Positions 6,787 through 15,400 of a stretch of 36,344 nucleotides of DNA are shown here, one piece after another. A program made the position numbers and the translations under genes. This stretch comes from an uncultured Bacteroidales bacterium (GTDB lineage: Bacteria; Bacteroidota; Bacteroidia; Bacteroidales; Bacteroidaceae). The notes under the pieces are model-generated. The model made no database searches, was not told where the DNA came from, and worked only from the letters and a program-made list of their open reading frames with translations. Position 1 is the first letter of the stretch; each line of letters begins with the position of its first letter. The stretch lies in NCBI GenBank assembly GCA_902792555.1, contig CADAZW010000048.1:1-36344 (forward strand), given 5' to 3'.

Positions 6787-7530
6787 TTAGATTTTTTCAA
6801 AGTCCTTATTGCTCACCCATCCCTTCCGGCCATCGCTGAGCGAAACCTCTGTCCATGTGGGCAGCGTTGTGTCGCTTAGGCTTACCTTGGTACCGCCGTG
6901 GAGGGTGAAGAGATTGGTGCCCGTGGTGTCGGGGGTGCTCATCAGTTTGGTGGTGGTCATAATGATTGCCGAGGAATGGTCGTTGTACTTTGAGCGCTGA
7001 AGAGCTGCAAAGATATTGAATACCACGATGCATACTGCCGACAGCAGGATGACGGCAAACGACCACTTCTTCAGCCGCCGTGCTGCGCTGAAGCGCAATG
7101 TCAGTATTGCCGCCAGAAGCAGGGCAAAGGCCAGCACGGAGAGCCACTCCCAGCCAGCCGAGCCGAAGGTGTTGACCAGCCGGTTGAAGGACCAGGCTAT
7201 ATCAAGGTCGCTGGAAGAATAGAATTTGTCCTGAGTCTGAGCGCGGGCAAGGGTGAGATTATGCCTGCAGTCTGCATCGGAGGGGTTGAGCTTGGCTGCC
7301 CGCTCATAGCAAAGGATGGCATGTGGTATATCCTTCAGGCGGTAGTAGCTGTTGCCCAGGTTGTAGAGCAGCTGCGGATTGCGCGGGTTTGCCTTAAGCA
7401 GATGGCTGTAGGCTGCGGCTGCCTCGGCATAATGATGCTGTGAATAGAGGGTGTCAGCCTCTGCTTTATCCTGCGCCGACAGAGAAAGGCTGCACATCAG
7501 TGCTATAATGATAAATAATGTATGCTTCAT
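6787..7530 (-). CDS. batE: BatE, TPR and SH3 membrane protein
   Basis: BatE is the last classical subunit of the Bacteroides aerotolerance (Bat) system. The 247-residue protein has a signal peptide (residues 1-20), tetratricopeptide repeats (about 22-95, NPQLLYNLGNSYYRLKDIPH), two membrane segments (about 122-142 and 155-175) and a C-terminal SH3-like domain (about 190-245, SDGRKGWVSNKDFEKI). Its ATG overlaps the stop of the preceding short frame by 4 bases (ATGA), implying translational coupling. Confidence 0.88.
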   Translation of the reverse strand: MKHTLFIIIALMCSLSLSAQDKAEADTLYSQHHYAEAAAAYSHLLKANPRNPQLLYNLGNSYYRLKDIPHAILCYERAAKLNPSDADCRHNLTLARAQTQDKFYSSSDLDIAWSFNRLVNTFGSAGWEWLSVLAFALLLAAILTLRFSAARRLKKWSFAVILLSAVCIVVFNIFAALQRSKYNDHSSAIIMTTTKLMSTPDTTGTNLFTLHGGTKVSLSDTTLPTWTEVSLSDGRKGWVSNKDFEKI

Positions 7531-7772
7531 CTTTTCTTCTTCTTTAGCAGGGGATTGAGCTTTGCGATGATATCCTCAGCCTCATTGTAGGTATTGCGCA
7601 TCTCATCAGCGCTGACAGTGCTGACTCCATAGATATGCAGCTCACAGTTGGCCACCACGTCGCTATAGCGGCTGGCAATGTCGGCAGGCACACCGCGCTC
7701 TGCAAAGAGGGTGGAGATTTTCTCCTTGGTAATGTCTGCCGGAGAGAGGGCAAGCTTATTTGAGACGGGCAT
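7527..7772 (-). CDS. Detached C-terminal tail of BatD
   Basis: This 81-residue frame starts MPVSNKLALS inside the last 17 bases of batD and ends in ATGA overlapping batE. Its sequence (SPADITKEKISTLFAERGVP, then a helix with NCELHIYG and DIIAKLNP) fits the cytoplasmic helical tail that in other Bacteroidales BatD proteins follows the membrane segment (KLxxPxxxLTKDN...CEFARYAP). About 25 residues usually found between are missing. It is therefore either a separately translated domain or the 3' part of a broken batD. It has its own ATG and keeps an intact frame, which favours translation. Confidence 0.65.
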   Translation of the reverse strand: MPVSNKLALSPADITKEKISTLFAERGVPADIASRYSDVVANCELHIYGVSTVSADEMRNTYNEAEDIIAKLNPLLKKKKR

Positions 7773-9270
7773 TGGCCCTGCTGCCCGCCTTGCGGAGCAT
7801 ACGCCCCTGCACATCACCGCGGCGACGCTGGTGCAGCTGCATCAGCTTATAGGCAACGACGAATGCGATAAGAAGGAAGGCATAGGCTATATAGACAGGC
7901 ACCTCCCTACCCTCGGAGACATTGCTGCCGCTGACCAGAGGGTCAAGGTGAATATGGCGGATATCGTCATTCTTCAGACGCTGGCGCGCCGCATAGGAAT
8001 TGGGGTTTCCCTTGGCCACCCTGACGGCAATAGGCTTGCCGGTGGACACGGTGTGGTATGTGCCGTCGGCAGGATTGAAATAGGTCAGCTCAACGGGCGG
8101 AATGGTGAATTGCCCCTCATGATTTGGTATGGCATAGTACTCTATCATGAGGTCGCCCTCCATGCCCTGGGGAGTAAGCTGAGTATTGGCCTCCTGCTTG
8201 CTGTCAAGGGTCTCAAAGTCTGAAGGAAAGTGCACCTCAGGAGGGGTTATCAAGTCTATGTTGCCAGTGCCGTGTAGCCTTACGCGGAGGGTGAGAGTCT
8301 CATTCTCACGCGGTGTCTTGGTGGCAAGGTCTGCCTTGATGCTGAAGTTGTTGCCTACCGCCCCGGAGAATCCGGCAGGCTTGGGAGGCAAAGGCTTGAC
8401 GGTAATGTCGAGCGAAGGAGCATTAACGGTATGATTGACATGGGTGGTGGCACTGGTGCCGAATAAGAAGGCGTCGATTGGGTCAACATTGCGGTTGGCA
8501 TATGCTATAACGCCCTCAAAGGGAATGGACGGAATGGTCAGTTTGCCACTCTGCTGCGGAAACATCACATACTGACTCCATGTGGTGGTCTGCACAGCGC
8601 GTCCATTACGATTGACGACGCTTAGGTGCTTCTCCCGTGGCAGCGGCACCTCCTTGGCCACGAAGCCCTTAAGGTCAGGCATCTTGCCCTGCAGCTGCTC
8701 AAGGGCCTGGGTGGTAAACACCTTATAGGAAAGCAGCACAGGCTCCTGCTCATACACCACTTTCTTGTTGGAAGAAACCTCAATATACAAGTCGCCGGGA
8801 CCAACGCGGTGAGACCCCTGCGAGGAACGAGACTGGGCCGCAGGCTGCTGATAAGGCTGCGAGCGACCAGGCTGCTGCGAATAAGAGCTGCCGGCTTTGT
8901 CTACATGGACTGAAGGGCGATTGGAGGTATAGCTGCGGCCGTCAACATTGATGGTAACGGCAGGCAGTTGAAAATTGCCTTCCTTGCGAGCTATCAAAGT
9001 GTAGGTAAAGGTGGTAGAAGAGTTTTCCGTCTTATTGCCATTGATGATCTGCACGCTCTGACTTGTTGACACCGCAGGACCATACACTATATCAAAGCCT
9101 GCTATGTTGCCAATCTGAGGCCGGCCGTCGACGTCAGCACTGTTTACGATATATTGCAGGCGAAACTGATCACCCACCCCCACTGACGCCGGAGCTTTGG
9201 CCGTTACAACCACGGCAGCATCGGCCACAGTGAACGCAAACAGCATTATTATTGAAAGAATTTTCCTCAT
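7756..9270 (-). CDS. batD: BatD (C-terminal tail missing)
   Basis: The 504-residue protein has a signal peptide (residues 1-18), tandem Ig-like BatD domains on the periplasmic side, a Gln/Ser/Pro-rich linker (about residues 128-155) and one membrane segment near 455-475. The frame then stops after RKAGSRANARLK, where family members continue with about 100 cytoplasmic residues. The end of that tail is encoded in another frame immediately downstream. BatD probably serves as a large periplasmic partner of the BatA/BatB von Willebrand proteins; the molecular role in the family is unsettled. Confidence 0.88.
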   Translation of the reverse strand: MRKILSIIMLFAFTVADAAVVVTAKAPASVGVGDQFRLQYIVNSADVDGRPQIGNIAGFDIVYGPAVSTSQSVQIINGNKTENSSTTFTYTLIARKEGNFQLPAVTINVDGRSYTSNRPSVHVDKAGSSYSQQPGRSQPYQQPAAQSRSSQGSHRVGPGDLYIEVSSNKKVVYEQEPVLLSYKVFTTQALEQLQGKMPDLKGFVAKEVPLPREKHLSVVNRNGRAVQTTTWSQYVMFPQQSGKLTIPSIPFEGVIAYANRNVDPIDAFLFGTSATTHVNHTVNAPSLDITVKPLPPKPAGFSGAVGNNFSIKADLATKTPRENETLTLRVRLHGTGNIDLITPPEVHFPSDFETLDSKQEANTQLTPQGMEGDLMIEYYAIPNHEGQFTIPPVELTYFNPADGTYHTVSTGKPIAVRVAKGNPNSYAARQRLKNDDIRHIHLDPLVSGSNVSEGREVPVYIAYAFLLIAFVVAYKLMQLHQRRRGDVQGRMLRKAGSRANARLK

Positions 9271-9322
9271 CTCTTTATTATATCGTAGCTATAGATATCA
9301 TTGAATCTATCGTCTGCTCTTT

Positions 9323-11029
9323 TTACCAGTTTTTCTCCAAATGACGACGCCCTACCTGCTGCATTTTGTGTTTCAGCTTTTCTTGGGTATCGCGTTCACG
9401 CATCTGCACGGCCCTCAACATCTGCTCGGCATTTTCCTTCGACATTTTCTGGTCAGGCTGCTGTTGGTTTTTCTGATTTTGCTGCTGCTGATTATCCTTG
9501 GGCGGCTGCTGCTTATCCTTATCCTGCCCCTGCTTGTTGTCCTTGTCTTGCTGAGGCTTGGGCTGCGGATTTGGATTCTTCTTTCGCTGATGTTGGCATA
9601 GGGCAAGGTTATAGCGGGTACGATCGTCAAGCGGATAGGCACGCAACGATTTCTTATAAGCCTCTATAGCCTTATCGTAGTCCTTGACGGCCTGATTGAT
9701 TACTCCTATATTATGATAGATACCCGATGTCACGAGTCTTGACGGTGAGCACTGAGCGCTCTTCTCATATTCGCGAAGAGCATCCTGAGCCTTTCCCTGG
9801 CGCAGGTAGGTGTTACCCAGATTATAGTGAGCCTTAAAATTAGTGCTATCCATCGCAATGGCTTTCTGATAATGAATCACAGCCAGCGAGTCAAGCCTCC
9901 TGCCAAACGACACATTGCCCTTGTGGGTCTGCACTTTGGTGGGCGACTGCGCAACAACAGGGATACTCATAAGGGCAAAGACTACTGCAGCAACAGTTGC
10001 CTTGGTGCCCTGCTTCACTGAAAAGATATTCCATGAGTCGAAATAATGGCTCTTGCGAGGCTGCAAGATTACCTCCAACACCAGAAGGAGCAACACCCCT
10101 ATTGCCAGCCATGGGAAGAGGTCATAGTGCTCCTCATAGGCATTGACAGAGAGTTCCGAGCGCTGCAAGCGGTTAAGTTCATCCACCAGCTGGTCTTGCG
10201 CAGAGTTGCCGTTGTCAATATGAATATAGCTGCCGTCTGCCTTTGCGGCCAACTGCTTGCACATGTCTTCGTTGAGCCTGCTGACCACCACATTGCCCTC
10301 CATATCGCGCAAATAGTCATTGCCAACCTTAATAGGCGACCCCTTAGTGCTGCCAATGCCCAGCACATAGACGCCGGCACCCTTCTCCTTCACTTCGCCA
10401 AGTGCTTCGTCGACTCCACCCTCATGGTCCTCGCCGTCGGTGATAAGCACCACGGCACGCTTCACGTCCTTCTGCGCCGAAAAGCACTTGGAGCAAACTC
10501 TCAGTGCCTCAGCAATTGAAGTGCCCTGAGTAGGAATCATGTCGGTATTGATAGCGTCAAGAAACATCCTCACCGACACATTGTCAGCCGACATAGGCAT
10601 CTGCAGGAAGGCGTTGCCGGCAAAGACTACCAGGGCCACCTTGTCATTACGCAACCTGGAGCATAGAGAGCCGACCACCTGCTTGGCCTTGGCCAGACGG
10701 GTAGGATCCACATCAGCAGCCATCATGGAGTTTGACACATCCATCGCCACCACCACTTCTATGCCCGTTAAGGCATCTGTCTTCATACGCATGCCCATCT
10801 GAGGTCGCGCCAGTATCAGGATGATGAGAGTAAGCGCCGCCATAAGGAGAGAGAACTTAACCCACACCCTCGTTTCTGACACATCGGCCATAAGGCGCTT
10901 AACGTATTCGGGCTTGCCAAGACGCAGTAGCCTCCTGCGCGCAGCCTTGCGATTGAGCCAAAAGAGCAGCACCAGTAACGAAACAGTTATCAGCAGGTAT
11001 AGGTATTCGGGATTGGCAAATCTAAACAT
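9323..11029 (-). CDS. batB: BatB-BatC fusion (VWA domain plus TPR)
   Basis: The 568-residue protein combines two Bat subunits normally encoded separately. The N-terminal half is BatB: membrane segments at about 10-25 and 58-74, a VWA domain with intact MIDAS (DVSNS, 97-101; ITDGED, 196-201) and a membrane segment at about 306-322. A hydrophobic segment at 343-361 ends PVVAQ, like an old BatC signal peptide. The BatC half follows: TPRs at about 365-480 (AHYNLGNTYLRQGKAQDALR), a Lys/Gln/Asp/Pro-rich linker (482-530) and a basic helix. No stop or shift is seen at the junction, so the fusion looks genuine. Confidence 0.88.
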   Translation of the reverse strand: MFRFANPEYLYLLITVSLLVLLFWLNRKAARRRLLRLGKPEYVKRLMADVSETRVWVKFSLLMAALTLIILILARPQMGMRMKTDALTGIEVVVAMDVSNSMMAADVDPTRLAKAKQVVGSLCSRLRNDKVALVVFAGNAFLQMPMSADNVSVRMFLDAINTDMIPTQGTSIAEALRVCSKCFSAQKDVKRAVVLITDGEDHEGGVDEALGEVKEKGAGVYVLGIGSTKGSPIKVGNDYLRDMEGNVVVSRLNEDMCKQLAAKADGSYIHIDNGNSAQDQLVDELNRLQRSELSVNAYEEHYDLFPWLAIGVLLLLVLEVILQPRKSHYFDSWNIFSVKQGTKATVAAVVFALMSIPVVAQSPTKVQTHKGNVSFGRRLDSLAVIHYQKAIAMDSTNFKAHYNLGNTYLRQGKAQDALREYEKSAQCSPSRLVTSGIYHNIGVINQAVKDYDKAIEAYKKSLRAYPLDDRTRYNLALCQHQRKKNPNPQPKPQQDKDNKQGQDKDKQQPPKDNQQQQNQKNQQQPDQKMSKENAEQMLRAVQMRERDTQEKLKHKMQQVGRRHLEKNW

Positions 11030-11146
11030 TGTGAGGAGTTATATATTGATAAGATTAAGCAGTTAAACGGGTTGTCGTGGATTCCTTGGCGCCCCCCTTA
11101 TGGGAGAACAGCTCCCTTCTTGGAAGTTGAAGGAGGCGCGAGAACC

Positions 11147-12148
11147 TTATGGTATCTTGCGCAGAAGCGTATTGCTGAGCAGCAATTCAAGCAGCAAGGC
11201 CACGATGGCAATGAGTGCAAATATGTGGTATGTCTCATGGCGCTTAGTATAGTTGGTGACCATGATGCGCGATTTCTCAAGTTTTGATATATCCTCGTAA
11301 ATCTGCTCCAGTTCCTTATTATTCGTGGCGCGATAGAACTTTCCGCCCGTAATGCTGGCAATCTCCCTGAGCATATTAGTGTCAATCTCCACTGGCATTC
11401 GGGTGTAGCTCACGCCGCCTCCCGGCAGAGGATAGGGAAAGGTGGCCGTACCATTGGTGCCCACGCCGATGGTGTAAACACGCACGTTGAGCGTCCTGGC
11501 CATCTCTGAAGCAGTAAGGGGTGATATTTCACCCATATTGTTGGAGCCGTCGGTCAGCAAGATAACCACCTTGCTCTTAGCCTTGCTCTCCTGCAATCGG
11601 CTGACGGCATTAGCAATTCCCATGCCTATGGCGGTGCCGTCGTCAATCATACCTGTGGCAGGCAGATCACAGCTGATATTGGTAAACATCTGTAATAGGG
11701 CTTCATGGTCAGTGGTCAGCGGACACTGAGTGAACGCCTCTCCGGCAAAGATGGTGAGGCCGATATTGTCATTCTTCTGCCGCGAAACAAAGTCGGTAGC
11801 CACCATACGGGCAGCCTCCACACGATTAGGCTTGAAATCCATAGCCAGCATACTGGTGGACACATCCATGGCCAGCATAATGTCGATACCCTCCACCTCT
11901 GAATCATTCCAGCTGTTGTATGACTGCGGCCTGGCCAGCACCACCACAATCATGGTGAAACACAAGGCTCGCAGGGCAAACGGCAGCCACATCAGGCGTT
12001 GCCTCAGCGACTTTGGCGCATTCTGATAGGCCTCGGTGGAGGGAATCTTCATCGAGGGTTCCTTCTTGCCCCTGAGCAGGAAAAACCAAATGCCATAGGG
12101 TATCAGTAGCAATAGCAACAGCAGACATGCAGGATTAACAAACGTCAT
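11147..12148 (-). CDS. batA: BatA, von Willebrand factor A membrane protein
   Basis: The 333-residue protein has membrane segments at about 8-25 and 56-72, a VWA domain with MIDAS DVSTS (residues 95-99) and ILLTDGSNN, and a C-terminal membrane segment (about 308-327). The intact metal site suggests Mg-dependent binding of a partner, probably under control of the MoxR ATPase of the same operon. The 117-base gap to batB holds imperfect direct repeats around GGCGC and CTTATGG and no separate promoter. Confidence 0.92.
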   Translation of the reverse strand: MTFVNPACLLLLLLLIPYGIWFFLLRGKKEPSMKIPSTEAYQNAPKSLRQRLMWLPFALRALCFTMIVVVLARPQSYNSWNDSEVEGIDIMLAMDVSTSMLAMDFKPNRVEAARMVATDFVSRQKNDNIGLTIFAGEAFTQCPLTTDHEALLQMFTNISCDLPATGMIDDGTAIGMGIANAVSRLQESKAKSKVVILLTDGSNNMGEISPLTASEMARTLNVRVYTIGVGTNGTATFPYPLPGGGVSYTRMPVEIDTNMLREIASITGGKFYRATNNKELEQIYEDISKLEKSRIMVTNYTKRHETYHIFALIAIVALLLELLLSNTLLRKIP

Positions 12149-12181
12149 CTTTTAAATCTCGAGAGTTGAAAATTCAGAGGG

Positions 12182-13267
12182 TTAGAAATACATATTATAC
12201 ATTATCACCGCGGCCCAGGTAAAAAGAGCTATGCCAGCCAAAGCCACAGCTATGTTAGTGCCTATCAGCAGCATGCGCTGCCTACGGCTTCGCCTAACCT
12301 TAGGCTCCTCCTTTGGCTTTATATGTTTGCGTTGCTCTGACTCGGTTTCCTTGGTAGCATTAACATACTCAATGGCTATTAGCAGGTTGCGGTCGTTTTC
12401 GTCTATCACGGTATTAAGGCCGGCGTACTTAACAAGATCAGCCGCCTCAAACATCTCCTTCAGTTCAGCCAGCAGCTTAGGGTCATTGGCTCCACTGAGG
12501 CGCTCCACAATCTGTGCCGAAGTCATGGCTGTAGCCTTAAAGCCATACCGGCGAGATATATATGAACGCACAATATCGGTCAAGTCGGCATAGTAGCGAT
12601 GGGCATCGGCAGCCTCCTCTGGACGACTGGCCTGCAGCCTGGCAATCTGACGCATGGCCCACTTGTGGGGCGGTCCGTCGAAATGCAGCTTGAGCTTAGG
12701 CAGTATGCGTCGGTTATTCTTAATCTGCACAGCCATATAAGCGGCAGCCATCAGCAGCAGCACGCCCATCAGCCATAGCATGAAAGGACGCTCAAGATCG
12801 CTCCAATCATAATAAACTTCGGCATTCTCCTTAGGACCGAAGAACTTGTCAATCTTTGTTGTATCAACGTCTGGACTGACCACCTTGAGCGCCATACCTC
12901 CCTTGCTTTTATAGATACTGTCGCCCACCTGCACCTCGAGGGGCGGGATATAGTATAGGGCAGAGTCGAAGGAAGTGATACGGTACGACTCCACTATTGT
13001 CTGACGACGGCCACCATCGAGGCTTGCGTTGCTTTCGCGATAATGGCCCAGCACCTCCACGCCCTCCACCAGCACGCTGTCTGGAAACTCAGGCATGATG
13101 ACCACGTCATTGCTACCGGCACTGACCCTGAGCTTCAGGTGCACCTGCTCGCCAATAAATATCTGGTTGGTATCCATCTTCAACGTGACATTCACTTGAG
13201 CCCACACCGGACTGACAAGCAAAAGGCCGAAGATGGCAAACAAAAATATTTTCAGTAATTTTCTCAT
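12182..13267 (-). CDS. BatD-like membrane protein of the bat operon
   Basis: The 361-residue protein has a signal peptide (1-23, ending VWAQ), a periplasmic Ig-like domain similar to the N-terminus of BatD (about 25-130), a membrane segment (about 162-181), a cytoplasmic helical domain (about 195-300) and a final membrane segment (about 332-355). The helical domain (YYADLTDIVRSYISRRYGF, MTSAQIVERL, FEAADLVKYAG) has the same pattern as the BatD tail, so this operon still holds one intact copy of that domain. It lies 33 bases before batA and 10 bases after the DUF58 gene. Confidence 0.8.
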   Translation of the reverse strand: MRKLLKIFLFAIFGLLLVSPVWAQVNVTLKMDTNQIFIGEQVHLKLRVSAGSNDVVIMPEFPDSVLVEGVEVLGHYRESNASLDGGRRQTIVESYRITSFDSALYYIPPLEVQVGDSIYKSKGGMALKVVSPDVDTTKIDKFFGPKENAEVYYDWSDLERPFMLWLMGVLLLMAAAYMAVQIKNNRRILPKLKLHFDGPPHKWAMRQIARLQASRPEEAADAHRYYADLTDIVRSYISRRYGFKATAMTSAQIVERLSGANDPKLLAELKEMFEAADLVKYAGLNTVIDENDRNLLIAIEYVNATKETESEQRKHIKPKEEPKVRRSRRQRMLLIGTNIAVALAGIALFTWAAVIMYNMYF

Positions 13268-13277
13268 TGGAAGTTAG

Positions 13278-14147
13278 TTATCCTCTTCGATCAAACAGTT
13301 GCTTTAGAGCAGCTACATAGTCATCCTCAGTGGTAAGACTGACAAAGTCCACCTTCTGGGCACTAAAGAGCTGGGCCAAGCGCTGCTGGTGGTCAGCCCA
13401 ATGGCGGGCATGAGCCTGGCGAACCTTCAGGGAAGAGGAATCCACATACTGATCCTCGCCACTCTCGCTGTCGGCAACCTTGATAATGCCCACATTAGGC
13501 AGCTCTGCCATAAACCGGTCGTAGATTTGCAGGGCGGCCATCTCATGCTTGCGCGCCGCCACCATGAGCGGCTTGCTATAATCGCCACCGCCGACAAAGT
13601 CGCTTATCACGAAGACGGAGCAAGCCTTTTTCTGTGTGTTGATAAGGAATTGCAGTGCATTGCCGAGGTCAGTGCCATGACCCTCAGGCTCCAGCTCCAG
13701 CAACTCGCGCAGGATATAGAGTATATGCTTGCGTCCTTTCTTAGGAGGAATGTATTTCTCTATACGATCGGAGTAGAACAGCACGCCGATCTTGTCGTTA
13801 TTCTGTATGGCCGAAAAGGCAAGAGTGGCAGCAATCTCAGCCACCATGTCACGCCCTACTCCATTGTAGGCACCATAGCTGAGGCTGGCCGAAACATCCA
13901 CCATAAGCACGGCAGTAAGTTCGCGTTCCTCCTCAAAGAGCTTGGTGTAAGGCCGGCCGAAACGGGCCGTTACATTCCAGTCGATATCGCGCACATCATC
14001 GCCCATCTGATACTCGCGGACTTCGCTGAACGACATACCCCGCCCCTTGAAGGCAGAGTGGTATTCGCCTGCAAAGACATTGTTGCTCAGCACCCTGGTC
14101 TTTATCTCCAGTTGCTTGACCTTCTTGAGTAATTCGTTGGTATCCAT
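13278..14147 (-). CDS. DUF58 family protein (VWA-like, bat operon)
   Basis: The 289-residue soluble protein has the DUF58 signature around residues 38-70 (SFSEVREYQMGDDVRDIDWN, then ARFGRPYTKLFEEERE). It is followed by a VWA-like MIDAS DVSAS (residues 84-88). DUF58 proteins almost always follow a MoxR ATPase gene, as here, and are thought to be its partner or target. There is no signal peptide, so it acts in the cytoplasm. The gene is 37 bases after moxR. Confidence 0.9.
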   Translation of the reverse strand: MDTNELLKKVKQLEIKTRVLSNNVFAGEYHSAFKGRGMSFSEVREYQMGDDVRDIDWNVTARFGRPYTKLFEEERELTAVLMVDVSASLSYGAYNGVGRDMVAEIAATLAFSAIQNNDKIGVLFYSDRIEKYIPPKKGRKHILYILRELLELEPEGHGTDLGNALQFLINTQKKACSVFVISDFVGGGDYSKPLMVAARKHEMAALQIYDRFMAELPNVGIIKVADSESGEDQYVDSSSLKVRQAHARHWADHQQRLAQLFSAQKVDFVSLTTEDDYVAALKQLFDRRG

Positions 14148-14184
14148 AGGTGTGCGGAAGAGCTAAAGCGGGAGATGGAAAAAC

Positions 14185-15183
14185 CTAACTGATTTTCACA
14201 TTCTCCATAATCTGATCAATAATATTATCAGCACTGATATTATTAGCTTCAGCCTCGTAGGTAAGGCCTATACGATGACGCAACACATCGTGGGCCATTG
14301 CCCTTACATCGTCAGGTATGACATAACCCCTATGCTTGAGGAATGCATAAGCCCTGGCAGCCAGCGCAAGGTTGATGCTGGCACGCGGCGAGCCGCCAAA
14401 GGCGATATTCTGCTTCATGTCGGCCATGTTGTAGCGCTCAGGATAGCGAGTGGCAAAGACAATATCGGTGACATACTTCTCAATCTCTTCGCTGACATAG
14501 ATTTTCTTAACCACATCGCGGGCCTCTACAATGTCCTTAACGCCTATCATAGGTTTCACCTCCTGACTTTTGCCCTTAATATGATTGTCCACCACCATGC
14601 GTTCCTCCTCCAGGGTGGGATAGTCAATCACGGCCTTCAGCATGAAGCGGTCCACCTGAGCCTCAGGCAACTGGTAAGTACCCTCCTGCTCGATGGGGTT
14701 CTGGGTTGCAAGCACCAGGAATGGCTCCGGCAGGCGGAAAGTCTGCTTGCCAATAGTGACCTGGCGCTCCTGCATAGCCTCCAGCAATGCACTCTGCACC
14801 TTGGCCGGGGCACGGTTTATTTCATCTGCCAACACGAAATTGGCAAACACGGGGCCCTGCTTAACCATAAACTCCTCACTCTTCTGGCTATAGACCATGG
14901 TACCCACCACGTCGGCAGGCAGCAGGTCGGGAGTAAATTGTATGCGTTTAAAACTGCCGTCCACGATGCCAGCCAGGGTCTTGATGGCCAAAGTCTTGGC
15001 AAGACCCGGCACACCCTCAAGCAGCGCATGGCCATTGCTCAGCAGACAAACCAGAAGCGAGTCGACCAAGTGAGACTGGCCTACAATCACCTGCCCCATA
15101 CCAATCTTTATATTGGTAATGATGGCCGACTTGCTTTCTATCAGCTCATTCAGACTGCGTATATCTACATTTTCTTCCATCAT
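14185..15183 (-). CDS. MoxR-family AAA+ ATPase
   Basis: The 332-residue ATPase is probably a chaperone for the VWA proteins encoded downstream. Walker A is GVPGLAKT (57-64) and Walker B VLADE (117-121). Sensor and arginine-finger regions follow in VLATQNPIEQEGTYQLPEAQ, and the C-terminal lid domain is complete. Start is ATG at 15183 or the next codon. It is first in the bat operon (15183 down to 6250). The upstream 217 bases hold one -7 box and no other gene. Confidence 0.94.
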   Translation of the reverse strand: MMEENVDIRSLNELIESKSAIITNIKIGMGQVIVGQSHLVDSLLVCLLSNGHALLEGVPGLAKTLAIKTLAGIVDGSFKRIQFTPDLLPADVVGTMVYSQKSEEFMVKQGPVFANFVLADEINRAPAKVQSALLEAMQERQVTIGKQTFRLPEPFLVLATQNPIEQEGTYQLPEAQVDRFMLKAVIDYPTLEEERMVVDNHIKGKSQEVKPMIGVKDIVEARDVVKKIYVSEEIEKYVTDIVFATRYPERYNMADMKQNIAFGGSPRASINLALAARAYAFLKHRGYVIPDDVRAMAHDVLRHRIGLTYEAEANNISADNIIDQIMENVKIS

Positions 15184-15310
15184 AATATATTTGATGATTA
15201 GTATTTGTTTAATATTTAGAGCTAAATGTTTAATGATTTAAGCGAAAGAGCCATTCTGGCGTTCAACTTTACCATTCGCATTCATTTATTCACGGTTTTA
15301 AAATTCCACG

Positions 15311-15319
15311 GCAAAATTA
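15311..15319 (-). promoter_or_regulatory. Candidate -7 box of the bat operon
   Basis: Minus-strand TAATTTTGC matches TAnnTTTG about 128 bases upstream of moxR. No convincing TTG is present at -33. The leader between it and moxR is AT-rich without an obvious hairpin. Confidence 0.4.
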
Positions 15320-15400
15320 CGGATTTCCCATAGCCCGAATTACTAAAAAAGATAAAACAAATGAAACATAGTATAATTTCGGGCATATTTTTAACTAGAC

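Noticed and set aside
11030-11146. Terminator or internal promoter between batA and batB
   Set aside because: The possible stem (CCTTC/GAAGG) is short and mismatched and no TAnnTTTG box was found; only imperfect direct repeats are visible.
6250-15183. MoxR-VWA genes as a novel phage-defence cassette
   Set aside because: The order moxR - DUF58 - BatD-like - batA - batB/C - batD - batE is the standard Bacteroides aerotolerance operon; only the fusion and the split tail are unusual.
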